Shown here one piece after another: positions 52,687 through 62,020 of a stretch of 64,000 nt of DNA (its first letter is position 1; each line of letters starts with the position of its first letter). A model generated the notes under the pieces. It saw only the letters and a list, made by a program, of their open reading frames with translations, was not told the origin of the DNA and made no database searches. This DNA is from Ligilactobacillus pabuli (lineage in GTDB: Bacteria > Bacillota > Bacilli > Lactobacillales > Lactobacillaceae): assembly GCF_022836475.1 (NCBI RefSeq), contig NZ_BQXH01000002.1:46345-110344 (forward strand), written 5' to 3'. The position numbers and the translations under genes are program-made.

Positions 52687-54177
52687 ATGGCATGGACAAG
52701 AGAAAAACGTTATCGCAGTTATACCAGCTGGTCACAAGAAGAACTTACAGCCTTACGCCAACAGGCAGCCCGCTCACCATTTAAGCCGGGGTATCATATT
52801 AGCCCGCGTTCGGGCTTGTTAAACGACCCGAATGGTTTTTCCTATTTCAATGGCCAGTGGCATGTCTTTTACCAGTCCTATCCCTTCGGTCCAGTCCATG
52901 GCTTAAAGTCATGGACACATTGTGTTTCCAGCGACTTAGTTCACTGGCAGGACTTGGGACTCGCCTTATTGCCTACTGGCAAATATGATAGTCACGGTGC
53001 CTATTCCGGGTCGGCACTCAATGTCGGCGACCGCTTATTTTTAGCCTATACCGGCAATGTCCGCGACCAGACTTGGCAACGTCACTCTTATCAAAATGGG
53101 GCTTGGCTGGACCAAGATGGTCAAATCACCAAATGTGACCAGCCCTTGATCATGCCTCCAGCTCACGTAACTGAACATTTCCGTGACCCGCAGCTGCTCA
53201 AACACGGCGAAAATTATTACATCCTGGCCGGTGCACAAGACCGGACAAGTTTAAGCGGACAGTTCAGCTGGTTCAAGTCAACTGATTTAACGACCTGGAA
53301 AGACCAAGGCTATCTCAAACAACCATGGGATGACCTGGGTTTCATGGTTGAATGCCCCAACTTAGTGCTGGTAGATGGTAGTCCAGTCCTGATTTTTTGT
53401 CCGCAAGGATTAGCGCAACAGCAATTAAAATATCAAAATATTTACCCCAATACTTACAGTGTGGGAACCGCCTTTAATTTTGAAGACGGAAAATTTACTG
53501 CAGAACCTGCGTCTTTAACTAATTTGGATGAAGGCTTTGACGTTTACGCCAGCCAATCGTTTAATGCGCCAAATGGAAAAGCTTACCTCATTTCTTGGAT
53601 CGGCTTACCCGAAATCGATTATCCGACCGACCAAGAAAATTGGGCCCACTGCCTGAGTCTAGTCAAAGAGCTCCACGTCAAAGATGGGCAACTAATTCAA
53701 CAACCAGTCGCAGCTCAAAACGACTTACAGGATCACGCGCTGACTTTAGTTGCAACCCCATTGCAAAGTGGTCACCAACTTCTCCAAAAAAATGCCGGAC
53801 AACAATATCAGTTAGACTTAAAAATCGATGCTGATCAACAAGGCTGTCTCTTATTGGCAGGAAGTTCTGACCAGGCTCAGGGATTACGGTTAGAATTTAA
53901 CACAGGAAAACAGGGTCAATTCACAGTTGACCGCGGTCATGCGGGCACCCCATTTGCCGAAAAATATGGTACCACTCGCAGCTGTCCACTCCCAGCTCAC
54001 CAAGAGTTGGAACTTAAAATTTTCATCGACCACTCCGTCTGCGAAATTTTTGTGAACGGCGGGGAAAAAGTCTTTACCCTGCGTTATTTTGCACCTCAAA
54101 CACAGACTGAAATTGCTTTTATTGGGGAAAATGAGCTAAAATATTCTGGTAGATATTATGAACTAAAAAATATGTAG
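52687..54177 (+). CDS. scrB: Sucrose-6-phosphate hydrolase (GH32)
   Basis: A 496-residue GH32 enzyme. The nucleophile is in SGLLNDPNGFSYF, the transition-state Asp in FRDPQLL and the acid/base Glu in MVECPNLV. A C-terminal beta-sandwich follows. It splits sucrose-6-phosphate to glucose-6-phosphate and fructose. The start is set at ATG giving MAWTREKRY, as in other ScrB proteins; the frame is open 23 codons upstream, but that part covers operator O2. The ribosome site is weak (GAAAG). It is followed by scrR in the same operon. Confidence 0.93.
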   Translation: MAWTREKRYRSYTSWSQEELTALRQQAARSPFKPGYHISPRSGLLNDPNGFSYFNGQWHVFYQSYPFGPVHGLKSWTHCVSSDLVHWQDLGLALLPTGKYDSHGAYSGSALNVGDRLFLAYTGNVRDQTWQRHSYQNGAWLDQDGQITKCDQPLIMPPAHVTEHFRDPQLLKHGENYYILAGAQDRTSLSGQFSWFKSTDLTTWKDQGYLKQPWDDLGFMVECPNLVLVDGSPVLIFCPQGLAQQQLKYQNIYPNTYSVGTAFNFEDGKFTAEPASLTNLDEGFDVYASQSFNAPNGKAYLISWIGLPEIDYPTDQENWAHCLSLVKELHVKDGQLIQQPVAAQNDLQDHALTLVATPLQSGHQLLQKNAGQQYQLDLKIDADQQGCLLLAGSSDQAQGLRLEFNTGKQGQFTVDRGHAGTPFAEKYGTTRSCPLPAHQELELKIFIDHSVCEIFVNGGEKVFTLRYFAPQTQTEIAFIGENELKYSGRYYELKNM

Positions 54178-54200
54178 TTCGCTCAGAAAGGACTTTGCAC

Positions 54201-55193
54201 ATGAAGCCAAAATTAGCCGACGTCGCCCAGGAAGCCGGAGTTTCACCAACGACCGTTTCGCGGGTGATCAACAACCATGGTTATTTAAGCCAAAGCACGA
54301 AGGATAAGGTCCACGCTGCCATGGAAAAATTAAACTACCAACCCAATTCTTTGGCTCGTTCATTGCATGGTAAACAAACTAACCTGATCGGCGTGATCTT
54401 CCCGTCGATTACTAACCCTTTTTACGCTGAATTGATTCAAAAAATTGAGAACCAATTATTCAACCAAGGGTACAAGATCATCTTATGTAATTCCGCTGAT
54501 AACAAGGAAAAAGAACGCGATTACCTGCGAATGTTAATGGCTAATCAAGTCGACGGGATCATCGCTGGAGCCCACAATTTAGGAATCGAAGAATACCAAA
54601 AAATCGGTCTGCCCATCGTTTCTTTTGACCGCCAGTATACTGAAAACATTCCGATCATTAGTAGTGATAACTATGCCGGAGGAATGTTAGCGACCCAGGA
54701 ATTATATAACGCAGGCTGCCGTATGATCCACTTACTGGGGACTAGTTCACAAGCAGATCACCCCACTAATCAACGTTTAACTGGCTATCAAGACAAAATG
54801 CAGCAGCTCGGACTTGAACCCCAAGTTTTTTCAGTCGATTTTGTCGATCCACCGGCGGTGAAACTCCTGGAAATCAAGCAGTTCTTGCAGCAAGAAGACT
54901 TGGACGGTGTCGTTTGCAGCGATGATTTGACTGCATTGCTAGTCTTACAAGCAGCACAAGAAATCGGCTTAAACGTACCGACTGATTTGAAAGTAATTGG
55001 TTACGACGGGACAGAGTTCATTCGGACCTATTACCCGCAACTATCCACCATCGTGCAGCCGCTAAACGACTTAGTTGCCTTGTTGATCAAGACACTTTTT
55101 GAACGCATCAAGCAACCAGAAAAGCAGTTAGCGGATAATCACTTCGTCTTACCTGTGGAAGTCAAACGTGGGAAAACAACTAGCAAAATGTAG
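54201..55193 (+). CDS. scrR: Sucrose operon repressor (LacI family)
   Basis: A 330-residue LacI-type regulator: HTH (KLADVAQEAGVSPTTVSRVI), hinge helix (NSLARSLHGKQT), then a periplasmic-binding-like effector domain (IGVIFPSITNPFYAELI). It lies 23 nt after scrB, with AAAGGA 8 nt before the ATG, and should bind the two operators between scrA and scrB, with release when the sugar phosphate or fructose is present (family knowledge). Confidence 0.93.
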   Translation: MKPKLADVAQEAGVSPTTVSRVINNHGYLSQSTKDKVHAAMEKLNYQPNSLARSLHGKQTNLIGVIFPSITNPFYAELIQKIENQLFNQGYKIILCNSADNKEKERDYLRMLMANQVDGIIAGAHNLGIEEYQKIGLPIVSFDRQYTENIPIISSDNYAGGMLATQELYNAGCRMIHLLGTSSQADHPTNQRLTGYQDKMQQLGLEPQVFSVDFVDPPAVKLLEIKQFLQQEDLDGVVCSDDLTALLVLQAAQEIGLNVPTDLKVIGYDGTEFIRTYYPQLSTIVQPLNDLVALLIKTLFERIKQPEKQLADNHFVLPVEVKRGKTTSKM

Positions 55194-55259
55194 TACAATA
55201 AAAGACAAATTAAGCGTATTTTGCATAATTAGCTCAACAAAGTTCAGGAAGGTGAAAAC

Positions 55260-56122
55260 TTGACAATTCTAAATGAAAAATATACTTTAAATAACGGGAA
55301 AAAATCCCTAAATTAGGTTTTGGAACATGGCTCATTGATAATCATCAAGTTGTTGAAAATGTGCAACAAGCTGCAAAAATCGGTTATCGTCATTTTGACA
55401 CCGCTCAAGCCTACGGAAATGAAGAAGGCGTTGGTCAAGGTCTGAAAGCTAGCGGAATTCCTCGCGAACAACTTTTTATTACAACGAAAGTCCAAGCTGA
55501 CTTCAAAGAGTATCAAACTGTGAAACAATCAATTGACGAATCCCTGCAAAAATTAGGCCTAGATTATTTAGATTTATTGCTGATCCATGCGCCTGAACCT
55601 TGGGCAGAGTTTCACGGTGAGAACCACTACTTTAAAGAAAATCTCGAAGTTTGGCGGGCAATGGAAGAAGCCGTTAAGGATGGAAAAGTACGATCAATCG
55701 GTGTTTCTAACTTTGAAAAAGCTGATTTAACCAATATTTTAGAGAACTGTTCAATTAAACCTGTCGTCAATCAATTATTAACTCATATTGGCAACACATC
55801 CTTCGATTTATTGGCTCAAGCCAAAGAGAACAATATTTTAGTTGAGGCTTATTCACCTGTAGCCCATGGCAAGCTGCTGTCAGACAAACTAATGAAGCAA
55901 ATGGCAGATAAATATCATGTTTCCGTGCCACAATTAGCAATTCGCTATTGTTTGGAATTAGGAACTCTGCCTCTACCAAAAAGTGAAAATCCAGCACATA
56001 TTGCGGATAATGCCGCGGTTGACTTTAAAATTTCTGCCGCAGATGTCCAGAAACTCAAAGATATTTCTCCTTTCCAAGATTATGGAAATGCTAGTGACTT
56101 CCCTGTTTTTAGCGGCAAATAA
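55260..56122 (+). pseudogene. Aldo/keto reductase (AKR5-like), frameshifted near the start
   Basis: From a TTG (AGGAAGG upstream) the frame reads LTILNEKYTLNNGKK and then shifts at a run of six As (55299-55304); with seven, it would continue IPKLGFGTWLIDN into the long frame. The remainder is a full aldo/keto reductase: HFDTAQAYGNEEGVG (Asp, Tyr), FITTKV (Lys), DLLLIHAPEP (His), and the C-terminal LPLPKSENPAHIADN. Such 2,5-diketo-gluconate reductase-like enzymes reduce aldehydes with NADPH. Without the shift it would be a 287-residue protein. A restart at an internal ATG would omit the first beta strand. Confidence 0.82.
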
Positions 56123-56302
56123 GTGTCTTGATCCTTTGCCATTTATCGATACTAAACCGGGTTTAGCCAAAGAAAATTCGACACAAAAATACAATAGAGA
56201 GCAATAGTATAATTCACTTAGATTGTTACTCTCTATTTTTGTTGACACGAATTTAGCGCATTGTCGGACTATAAAATATTGAGAATTTCTAACGTCCAAT
56301 GT

Positions 56303-56331
56303 TTGCTTTATCACCCTGGGTAGAATATCAT
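56303..56331 (+). promoter_or_regulatory. Promoter of the candidate antitoxin RNA
   Basis: TTGCTT (56303-56308) is 17 bp from TATCAT (56326-56331). Confidence 0.5.
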
Positions 56332-56337
56332 TATTAA

Positions 56338-56428
56338 TTGAAAAGGGACTACCGAGTCGTGATCGATAGCCCCCAAGCGTGATTTAAATGATCAGGGTAG
56401 GCTAATCTTTGTGGTTAGCCTTTTTTAT
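56338..56428 (+). ncRNA. Candidate small RNA (type I antitoxin)
   Basis: About 90 nt with a closing stem CTACC/GGTAG, an inner stem TGATC/GATCA, and a terminator (GGCTAA with TTAGCC, then TTTTTT). It converges on a short minus-strand transcript (promoter TTGTGA-N18-TATGAT, 56515-56544) and overlaps its 3' end through the terminator. The shape resembles antisense RNAs of holin-like type I toxins in lactobacilli (recognition by pattern only). Confidence 0.45.
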
Positions 56429-56500
56429 TATCGCGGATGCTTTCGCACAGCTTAAAACTAGTTGCGCGAAAGCTACGATAACTAGCGCTAGCTTAATAAT
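56402..56500 (-). CDS. Candidate small hydrophobic toxin peptide, unusual or lost start
   Basis: An open frame of 32 residues with a hydrophobic helix (KLALVIVAFAQLVLSCAKAS) and a basic tail (IIKKANHKD). It follows GGGGG by 7 nt, but the codon there is ATT, so either the start is non-canonical or it has been lost. It ends inside the terminator of the opposite RNA. With the plus-strand RNA it may form a type I toxin-antitoxin locus, possibly decayed. Confidence 0.35.
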   Translation of the reverse strand: MIKLALVIVAFAQLVLSCAKASAIIKKANHKD

Positions 56501-56643
56501 CTAGCCCCCAATCGATCATAGTTAGCACAGCCCTCACCTCACAAATTTAGAATGTTGAAGGGTGTCCGACCATGCCATATCACTAAGCCTTTCATACCAG
56601 GAGCTACCTAGAAATAAAAGGCCTGACTTAACAATAGCACTGA

Positions 56644-56817
56644 AGATTATCAGGAAATAATGGTTCACAATTTGTTTTACTCAAAAAATTCTTACTCCAA
56701 CATGATTTTTCAGGACATCCAGTTAACCACTGCACTATCAATGCTGCTAATTATACTTTAGAGAAACCAGACATACTAAGAGACTTACTTTTAAATCTTC
56801 ACTCAAAGGAAATCTGA
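56644..56817 (+). pseudogene. Gene remnant
   Basis: A 57-codon frame without a start codon (RLSGNNGSQFVLLKKFLLQ... to ...LLLNLHSKEI and a stop) that reads like real protein, between two stop codons. It is probably the C-terminal end of a lost gene; the family is not recognised. The flanking DNA (56429-56643) holds no other frame. Confidence 0.4.
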
Positions 56818-56829
56818 CTAAACTAACTA

Positions 56830-56889
56830 AAAAGACCGTTCCCAGCTAAGTTCCTATTTCTAGGCTTAACTGAGATCGGTCTTTTTATT
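56830..56889 (-). terminator. Terminator of the glycopeptide operon
   Basis: AAAAAGACCG pairs with CGGTCTTTTT across a long inner stem region (AGCTAAGTTCC with GGCTTAACT-like bases). It follows the ROK kinase stop codon. Confidence 0.75.
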
Positions 56890-57775
56890 ACTTCAGCAAC
56901 GGGACAATGGCTCCAATTAAATTAGCATCATTATAAAAATGAGCTGCTGTTACTTCTGGAAGTTTCAATGTTCGCTGAGTCAACTCATCAGCTTGTTGGT
57001 AAGTGCGCAAATCTGTAACTAGCTTCTCAATTAACAATGGTTGTTGACTAATTCCCCCACCAATCACGATCCGCTCTAAATCAAGCATAGTCTGCAGGTT
57101 AAACATAATTGCAGCAACTAAGTGACAAAAAGCATTAAATTCTTGTGTCGCAAAAGGCTCGCCTTGAGCAATCTCTTGAAAAACCGCCACCCCATCGTTT
57201 TCATCTGTTAGTTTTAAATGCTGGCTAATTCTCTTGACCATCTCTGTCACTGAAAGATTAGCAGCCGTTTGTTTTCTCCCCGTAGGTGCTGATTCATTTA
57301 GAATCATAAAACTAGGCTCGGCTGCAACAAAATGTGTGCCATGAACGAGTTGGTGATCGAGGAATAAAGCACCGCCAACACCAGTCCCCAAAACCAGCAT
57401 TGCTCCGTCTTCAACCTGTTTTAAACTACCAAATTTTTGTTCAGCTAAAGCGGCGCAGTTTCCATCATTTTCAAGGACAATTGGCAGCTTAAACTGCCTT
57501 TCTAGGTCAACAAACAACTGACTTCCTTCAAGGAATGGTAAAATTGCTGACGAAATTATTTCTTGTCGTTGAACATTAACAACTCCCGCCAAGCTTAAAC
57601 CAACTCCAGCAATTTGTTCCTGATACTTTATAATTAGTTGAGTGAGAAATTGTAGGAAACTCGCCTCATCCTTTAGCTCATTGCGAATTTTCCATTTTTG
57701 GATCATCTCACCCGAGTCACTAATTAAAGCGTACTTCACAAACGTTCCACCGATATCAACTGCTAACAAATTCAT
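56888..57775 (-). CDS. ROK family sugar kinase
   Basis: A 295-residue kinase with the ATP loop LLAVDIGGTFVKYALI and VLGTGVGGALFLDHQ; the acidic base is in LENDGNCAAL. The usual CxCGxxGC zinc motif of ROK proteins is not present, as in the NagK/N-acetylmannosamine branch lacking zinc or in beta-glucoside kinases of Gram-positives. It is last in an operon with a glycosylasparaginase, so N-acetylglucosamine is a plausible substrate (inference). The ATG with GGTGGGAAG upstream is preferred to a TTG six codons before. Confidence 0.85.
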   Translation of the reverse strand: MNLLAVDIGGTFVKYALISDSGEMIQKWKIRNELKDEASFLQFLTQLIIKYQEQIAGVGLSLAGVVNVQRQEIISSAILPFLEGSQLFVDLERQFKLPIVLENDGNCAALAEQKFGSLKQVEDGAMLVLGTGVGGALFLDHQLVHGTHFVAAEPSFMILNESAPTGRKQTAANLSVTEMVKRISQHLKLTDENDGVAVFQEIAQGEPFATQEFNAFCHLVAAIMFNLQTMLDLERIVIGGGISQQPLLIEKLVTDLRTYQQADELTQRTLKLPEVTAAHFYNDANLIGAIVPLLK

Positions 57776-57797
57776 TCGTTCTTCCCACCTCAATCAC

Positions 57798-59450
57798 TTA
57801 CTTAGAAATCGAAACACCTTTATAGTTGTGTGCCGGACCAGCAGAATTCTCAATCAAGCCATGAATCTTCTGGTTACGCAAGTAGGAGTATGCTTTCTGG
57901 AACAATGGAATAGTTGCTTGGTCATTCAGGAGTAATTTTTCAGCTTTGACCATGTTATCCCACCGAACTTGTTGGTCATTACCTGGGTTGCTATTAATTT
58001 GATCAATTAACTTGTTATACGCCGGGTTATTGTAATCACCAGCATCTCCTGAATTACCCATTTGGTAAAGATTCAAGAATGTGATTGGATCAGAGAAGTC
58101 AGCGCCCCAACCTGAAATTGCTACGTCAAAATTACGGTCCTCTGCTCGACTGATCCGAATATTTTTCGGTACACTATTAATTGTTACTTTCAAACCTGGC
58201 AAAGTATCTTCCCAAGAACTTTGAACAAATTCAGCGGTTTGCTTATTAGTATCATCATCGTCACCCAGTAATTTAAGCGACAAACTAGTTTGACCGATTT
58301 CCTTCAAACCTTTCTTCCAATAAGACTGAGCTAACTGTTTATCATAAGCAACGCCCTCTTTAACATAGGCCTCTTTAGCAAAATCTACTCCTGTTTGCGG
58401 ATTCTTAGCTAACGAAGATGTTACGAAACCTTTAGCAGGATCTGAACCGTCAGTCAGTACTTTGTCAGTTAATGATTTACGGTTCAAGGAAAGTGAAAGT
58501 GCCTTACGGATGTTGATGTTATCAAATGCTTGCTTTAAAGCCGCGCTTTCTGGTGACTTCCGGTTAAATTGCAAGTAAATTGAAGTTGCAGTTTTCGTCT
58601 TGACATAATCCTTAGAGTTTTTCTTATTAGCCACTTGATTACCAATCAGCATCGTCTGGTCTAACTTACCTGTTTGATACAGGTTCAATCCAGTCGAAGG
58701 TGACTTGACCACATTAAACTTGATGGAATCTAAATGAACATTTTTCCGATCCCAATACTTTGGATTTTTAACTAACTTCCAAGTTGAATTAGTTCCCTTC
58801 CAACCAACAATTTTAAATGGCCCGTTAGCAATTGTCTTTTGGGCATTAGTTCCATATTGTTTCCCATATTTTTCCACTGCTTGCTGATTTTGCGGATAAA
58901 AAACAGGCATCGCTAATAAAAGTTTAAAGTATGCAATTGGATAATCCAATTTAACCTGGACTTTATATTTACCCAATGCCTTAATTCCTAGTGCTGATGG
59001 GGCCTTCTTTTTGTTCATGACATCATCGGCATTAACAATCCCTGAGTATAAGTATGCGTATGTTGAAGCAGTTTTAGGATCAACAGTTCGGCGCCAGCCA
59101 TAAACAAAGTCCTTCGCGGTTACTGGGTCCCCATTACTCCATTTACCATCTTTTCTTAAGGTAAAGGTGTAAGTTTTGCCGTCTTTTGAAGTTTCAATTT
59201 TTTGAGCTAATTCTTTTTCAATCTTATTATTTTTCCCAATTTGTAAAAATCCTTCGCCAGTATTTTCTAACATCTGCATACTAGTCGTGTCAGAAGCTAA
59301 CGATTGGTCCATCGAGGCAATATCACTATTGACTGACAAATTAATTGTTTGTTGATCACTTGTTTTGTCCGCTGATTTGCCACAAGCAGTTAAAGCTAAC
59401 AATGTACACGCTGCAGCAACAGATACGACCCACTTCTTTGTTTTTCTCAT
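57798..59450 (-). CDS. oppA: Oligopeptide ABC transporter substrate-binding lipoprotein
   Basis: A 550-residue SBP_bac_5 protein. The signal peptide ends in a lipobox LLALTACG, so Cys23 is lipidated and the protein is anchored outside the membrane. DGKTYTFTLRKDGKWSNGDPVTAKDFVYGW and NGPFKIVGW are typical of OppA. No permease or ATPase genes are nearby, so it must use a transporter encoded elsewhere. Its place between a dipeptidase and a kinase, in an operon started by a glycosylasparaginase, suggests it binds peptides that may carry a sugar (inference). Confidence 0.92.
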   Translation of the reverse strand: MRKTKKWVVSVAAACTLLALTACGKSADKTSDQQTINLSVNSDIASMDQSLASDTTSMQMLENTGEGFLQIGKNNKIEKELAQKIETSKDGKTYTFTLRKDGKWSNGDPVTAKDFVYGWRRTVDPKTASTYAYLYSGIVNADDVMNKKKAPSALGIKALGKYKVQVKLDYPIAYFKLLLAMPVFYPQNQQAVEKYGKQYGTNAQKTIANGPFKIVGWKGTNSTWKLVKNPKYWDRKNVHLDSIKFNVVKSPSTGLNLYQTGKLDQTMLIGNQVANKKNSKDYVKTKTATSIYLQFNRKSPESAALKQAFDNINIRKALSLSLNRKSLTDKVLTDGSDPAKGFVTSSLAKNPQTGVDFAKEAYVKEGVAYDKQLAQSYWKKGLKEIGQTSLSLKLLGDDDDTNKQTAEFVQSSWEDTLPGLKVTINSVPKNIRISRAEDRNFDVAISGWGADFSDPITFLNLYQMGNSGDAGDYNNPAYNKLIDQINSNPGNDQQVRWDNMVKAEKLLLNDQATIPLFQKAYSYLRNQKIHGLIENSAGPAHNYKGVSISK

Positions 59451-59534
59451 TTAAAAACACCTCACTGTTTTATGTCATGTAACATCAGCAAAAATTATCC
59501 TATACTACTTCAATTCGATAACTTGAATAACTAA

Positions 59535-60827
59535 TTAAATTTCTTGAGCTAACCGCTTCATAGTTAAATAGTCGATTGCAATCATTTTTTGCCAGTCAGA
59601 GACCTTCAACCATTCATTTTCCTTGTGCGCAATTCCTCGCTGGCCGGGAAATGAGGGACCAAACGCAACTATGTTAGGCAAGGAACGTGCATAAGTTGCA
59701 CCGGTAGTAGTGACAGGCGTACCATCAGTCTTAGTAATCTCTTCGTAGACTTCTTGCATGATTTTAATCATCGGTAATTCAGGGTCAACTACTAATGGTG
59801 CCATTTCGCTTAAAAGATGTAATTTTCCTTTGGAGGGGATCCTAACAGTCAACTGATCAACTAAGTTTTCCCTATCCAAAGTTACTGGATAACGAATCGT
59901 TAGTTGAATCTTTAAAGCTTTCGCTGTTAATTCCAATCCCCAGATACTTAATTGCAGATCACCTGAGTCATCATGGTATGCAACCCCTAAGTTTTCCCCA
60001 ACAGTGTCAGCGGAAATCTGACTTAACCACTGAAAATACCTTCCTAGCAAGCCTGGATGATCCTGGCCCGCGACGGCAATTTGTCGAATCACATTATCAC
60101 CCAACTCTGGTGCGTTACTTGGTGCCTTTTTTCCATGGTATCTGTGGATCGTACCATCGCTAAACTCTACCTGAGCCTCATCAGGAATATAACTAGAATC
60201 AAAATTCCCGCTAATCTGATGAATCTCTTGGTCAGGCTGGTTTAACGGCAGCTCAATTTCGCACCTTAATAAACCTCGTTCTGCGTAAACTACAGGGTAT
60301 TTTCCGTCGGGAGTAAAGCCAGCAATTGGCGGTTGTTCTTGTGCTAAATAAGCAGGAATATCCTGACTGCCAGATTCTTCATCCGTCCCAAAGATGACCC
60401 GAACCGTTCGTTTCAATTTAATTCCCTGCTCCTTTAACAAGGCTAAAGCAAACAATGCTCCCATAATTGGGCCCTTGTTATCCAAAACTCCTCGCCCATA
60501 CATATAATCACCTTGAAGCGATAATTCATAGGGAGGCGTTTCCCATTTATCTCCTGCCGCTACAACATCTAAATGCCCCAAGACGCCAATATAATCCGCA
60601 GTTTGCCCAGGTAACTGTGCAAAACCAACCTGGTGATCAATTTCTCCGGTTTCCAAGCCCAAGTTAGCCGCAATTTCCAAGGCTTGATCTAAGGCCGCTC
60701 TCGGTCCTGTCCCAAAGGGGGCTTCATCCGACGATTGACCTTTCACACTTTGGATCGCCAATACTTGTCCTAATAGTTGCTGATAGCGTGGGAGATTATG
60801 CGTAATAATCTCTGTAATTGAATCCAT
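59535..60827 (-). CDS. M20 family dipeptidase (PepV-like)
   Basis: A 430-residue metallopeptidase with two zinc ligands sets: GHLDVVAAG (His, catalytic Asp), YGRGVLDNKGP (bridging Asp), FGTDEESGS (Glu general base and Glu), FTPDGKYPVVYAERG (Asp) and GIAHKENEWLKV (His). PepV enzymes split dipeptides inside the cell. It is the second gene in the operon, 17 nt after the glycosylasparaginase gene. Confidence 0.9.
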   Translation of the reverse strand: MDSITEIITHNLPRYQQLLGQVLAIQSVKGQSSDEAPFGTGPRAALDQALEIAANLGLETGEIDHQVGFAQLPGQTADYIGVLGHLDVVAAGDKWETPPYELSLQGDYMYGRGVLDNKGPIMGALFALALLKEQGIKLKRTVRVIFGTDEESGSQDIPAYLAQEQPPIAGFTPDGKYPVVYAERGLLRCEIELPLNQPDQEIHQISGNFDSSYIPDEAQVEFSDGTIHRYHGKKAPSNAPELGDNVIRQIAVAGQDHPGLLGRYFQWLSQISADTVGENLGVAYHDDSGDLQLSIWGLELTAKALKIQLTIRYPVTLDRENLVDQLTVRIPSKGKLHLLSEMAPLVVDPELPMIKIMQEVYEEITKTDGTPVTTTGATYARSLPNIVAFGPSFPGQRGIAHKENEWLKVSDWQKMIAIDYLTMKRLAQEI

Positions 60828-60844
60828 TTTTTACTTCACGCCTT

Positions 60845-61789
60845 TCACTGTTGAATTCTGGTGTAATACTCTTTGATCCACTGTTGCGAAGCTGGCGTGA
60901 TCTTAACTTCATGTTGCGCCTGAGGTTGTGCCAAATAAAGTTGCGGTTTCTCTAACTCGGTCGCAACTGCAAATTGAAAATCAACGTTAGTGGCACAAGC
61001 ATAGTGACCAGTATGATCAAGTGCAATATAAGAAAACTCACCCACCTGACCATTTCGTTCTTTCAATAAATCAACAAAGTTATAGACAGCTCGATCAAGT
61101 GCTTCTTGAACTGAATACCCAGCCCGGATTAGCTGCAGCGTTTCAAAACAGATCGGACGTTTCATCATATCCTCACCCAAACCTGTGGCAGCCACACCGC
61201 CAATTTCACTGTCAACATAGAATCCATTTCCCGCTTGAGGTGAGTCTCCCACTCGTCCAGGATGTTTCATAAAAAGTCCCGAAGTGGATGTTCCGACTGC
61301 CATACTGCCCTGTTGGTCAAGAGCAACTACACAAACGGTATCATGCCCATCGTAAGGTGTTAAACGTCCTGTCCGGGCAACTTCTGCTTGGCGTTCTTCC
61401 CATCGCCGAATAGCTCGCGCAGTTAACATTGTTTTGGGCTCAAAGCCCTGTTCTTTGGCGTATTCTTGTGCACCCTGCGCCACTAAAAAATTATTAACCC
61501 GCTCTTGGCTCAAGCGTCGACTAACTCGAATTGGGTTAGCAATATCTTTAACTCCCGCAATAGCTCCAATTTGAAAGTCATCCCCGTTCATGAAAGCGCT
61601 ATCCATTTCGAGCTCACCAATGGCATTAGGCAGTCCGCCATAGCCCACAGACTTAAAATAAGGATAATCTTCAATCGCAGAAATTGCTTCTTCTACTACA
61701 TCCCCGCTAGATTGGCCTTGCGCTAATAAAGGGCTTGCTTTCTCAACTCCTAAAGTAGCCATTGACCATGTTCCAATCATTCCATACAA
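60845..61789 (-). CDS. N4-(beta-N-acetylglucosaminyl)-L-asparaginase family hydrolase
   Basis: A 314-residue Ntn hydrolase that is made as a precursor and cuts itself before a Thr. The cleavage site is GHDTVCVVALDQQG (about residue 146), and GTSTSGLFMKHPGRVGDSP follows, as in glycosylasparaginases; TGLGEDMMK is also conserved. Glycosylasparaginase cuts the bond between GlcNAc and Asn, while related members are isoaspartyl peptidases. The GHDT rather than GT site favours the glycosylasparaginase branch. The start is TTG, 10 nt after AAGGAGG; an ATG lies three codons later. It is first in the operon. Confidence 0.85.
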   Translation of the reverse strand: MYGMIGTWSMATLGVEKASPLLAQGQSSGDVVEEAISAIEDYPYFKSVGYGGLPNAIGELEMDSAFMNGDDFQIGAIAGVKDIANPIRVSRRLSQERVNNFLVAQGAQEYAKEQGFEPKTMLTARAIRRWEERQAEVARTGRLTPYDGHDTVCVVALDQQGSMAVGTSTSGLFMKHPGRVGDSPQAGNGFYVDSEIGGVAATGLGEDMMKRPICFETLQLIRAGYSVQEALDRAVYNFVDLLKERNGQVGEFSYIALDHTGHYACATNVDFQFAVATELEKPQLYLAQPQAQHEVKITPASQQWIKEYYTRIQQ

Positions 61790-61821
61790 GAACCGTATAC
61801 CTCCTTTTTAATATTGATTTA

Positions 61822-61850
61822 AATTTATTAGAATTTAATAATAAAGTCAA
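61822..61850 (-). promoter_or_regulatory. Promoter of the glycosylasparaginase operon
   Basis: On the minus strand TTGACT (61845-61850) is 17 bp from TAAATT (61822-61827). Confidence 0.6.
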
Positions 61851-61942
61851 CTATAAAGCCCTGGGAAACTTAGATAAGTTTAATTTAATGATAACAATCG
61901 CTAGGATAAACGACATTAAAAAAATTTTTGTTTATGATAGAA

Positions 61943-61992
61943 AAAAAGCACCCCTAGTTCATCATTCTAAGATGAGCTGGAGGTACGTTAAG
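61943..61992 (-). terminator. Terminator after the flavoprotein remnant
   Basis: On the minus strand ACCTCCAGCTCATC pairs with GATGAACTAGGGGT and is followed by GCTTTTTTT. Confidence 0.75.
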
Positions 61993-62020
61993 CAAGCATA
62001 AAAATTTAAAAAAGCTATCT

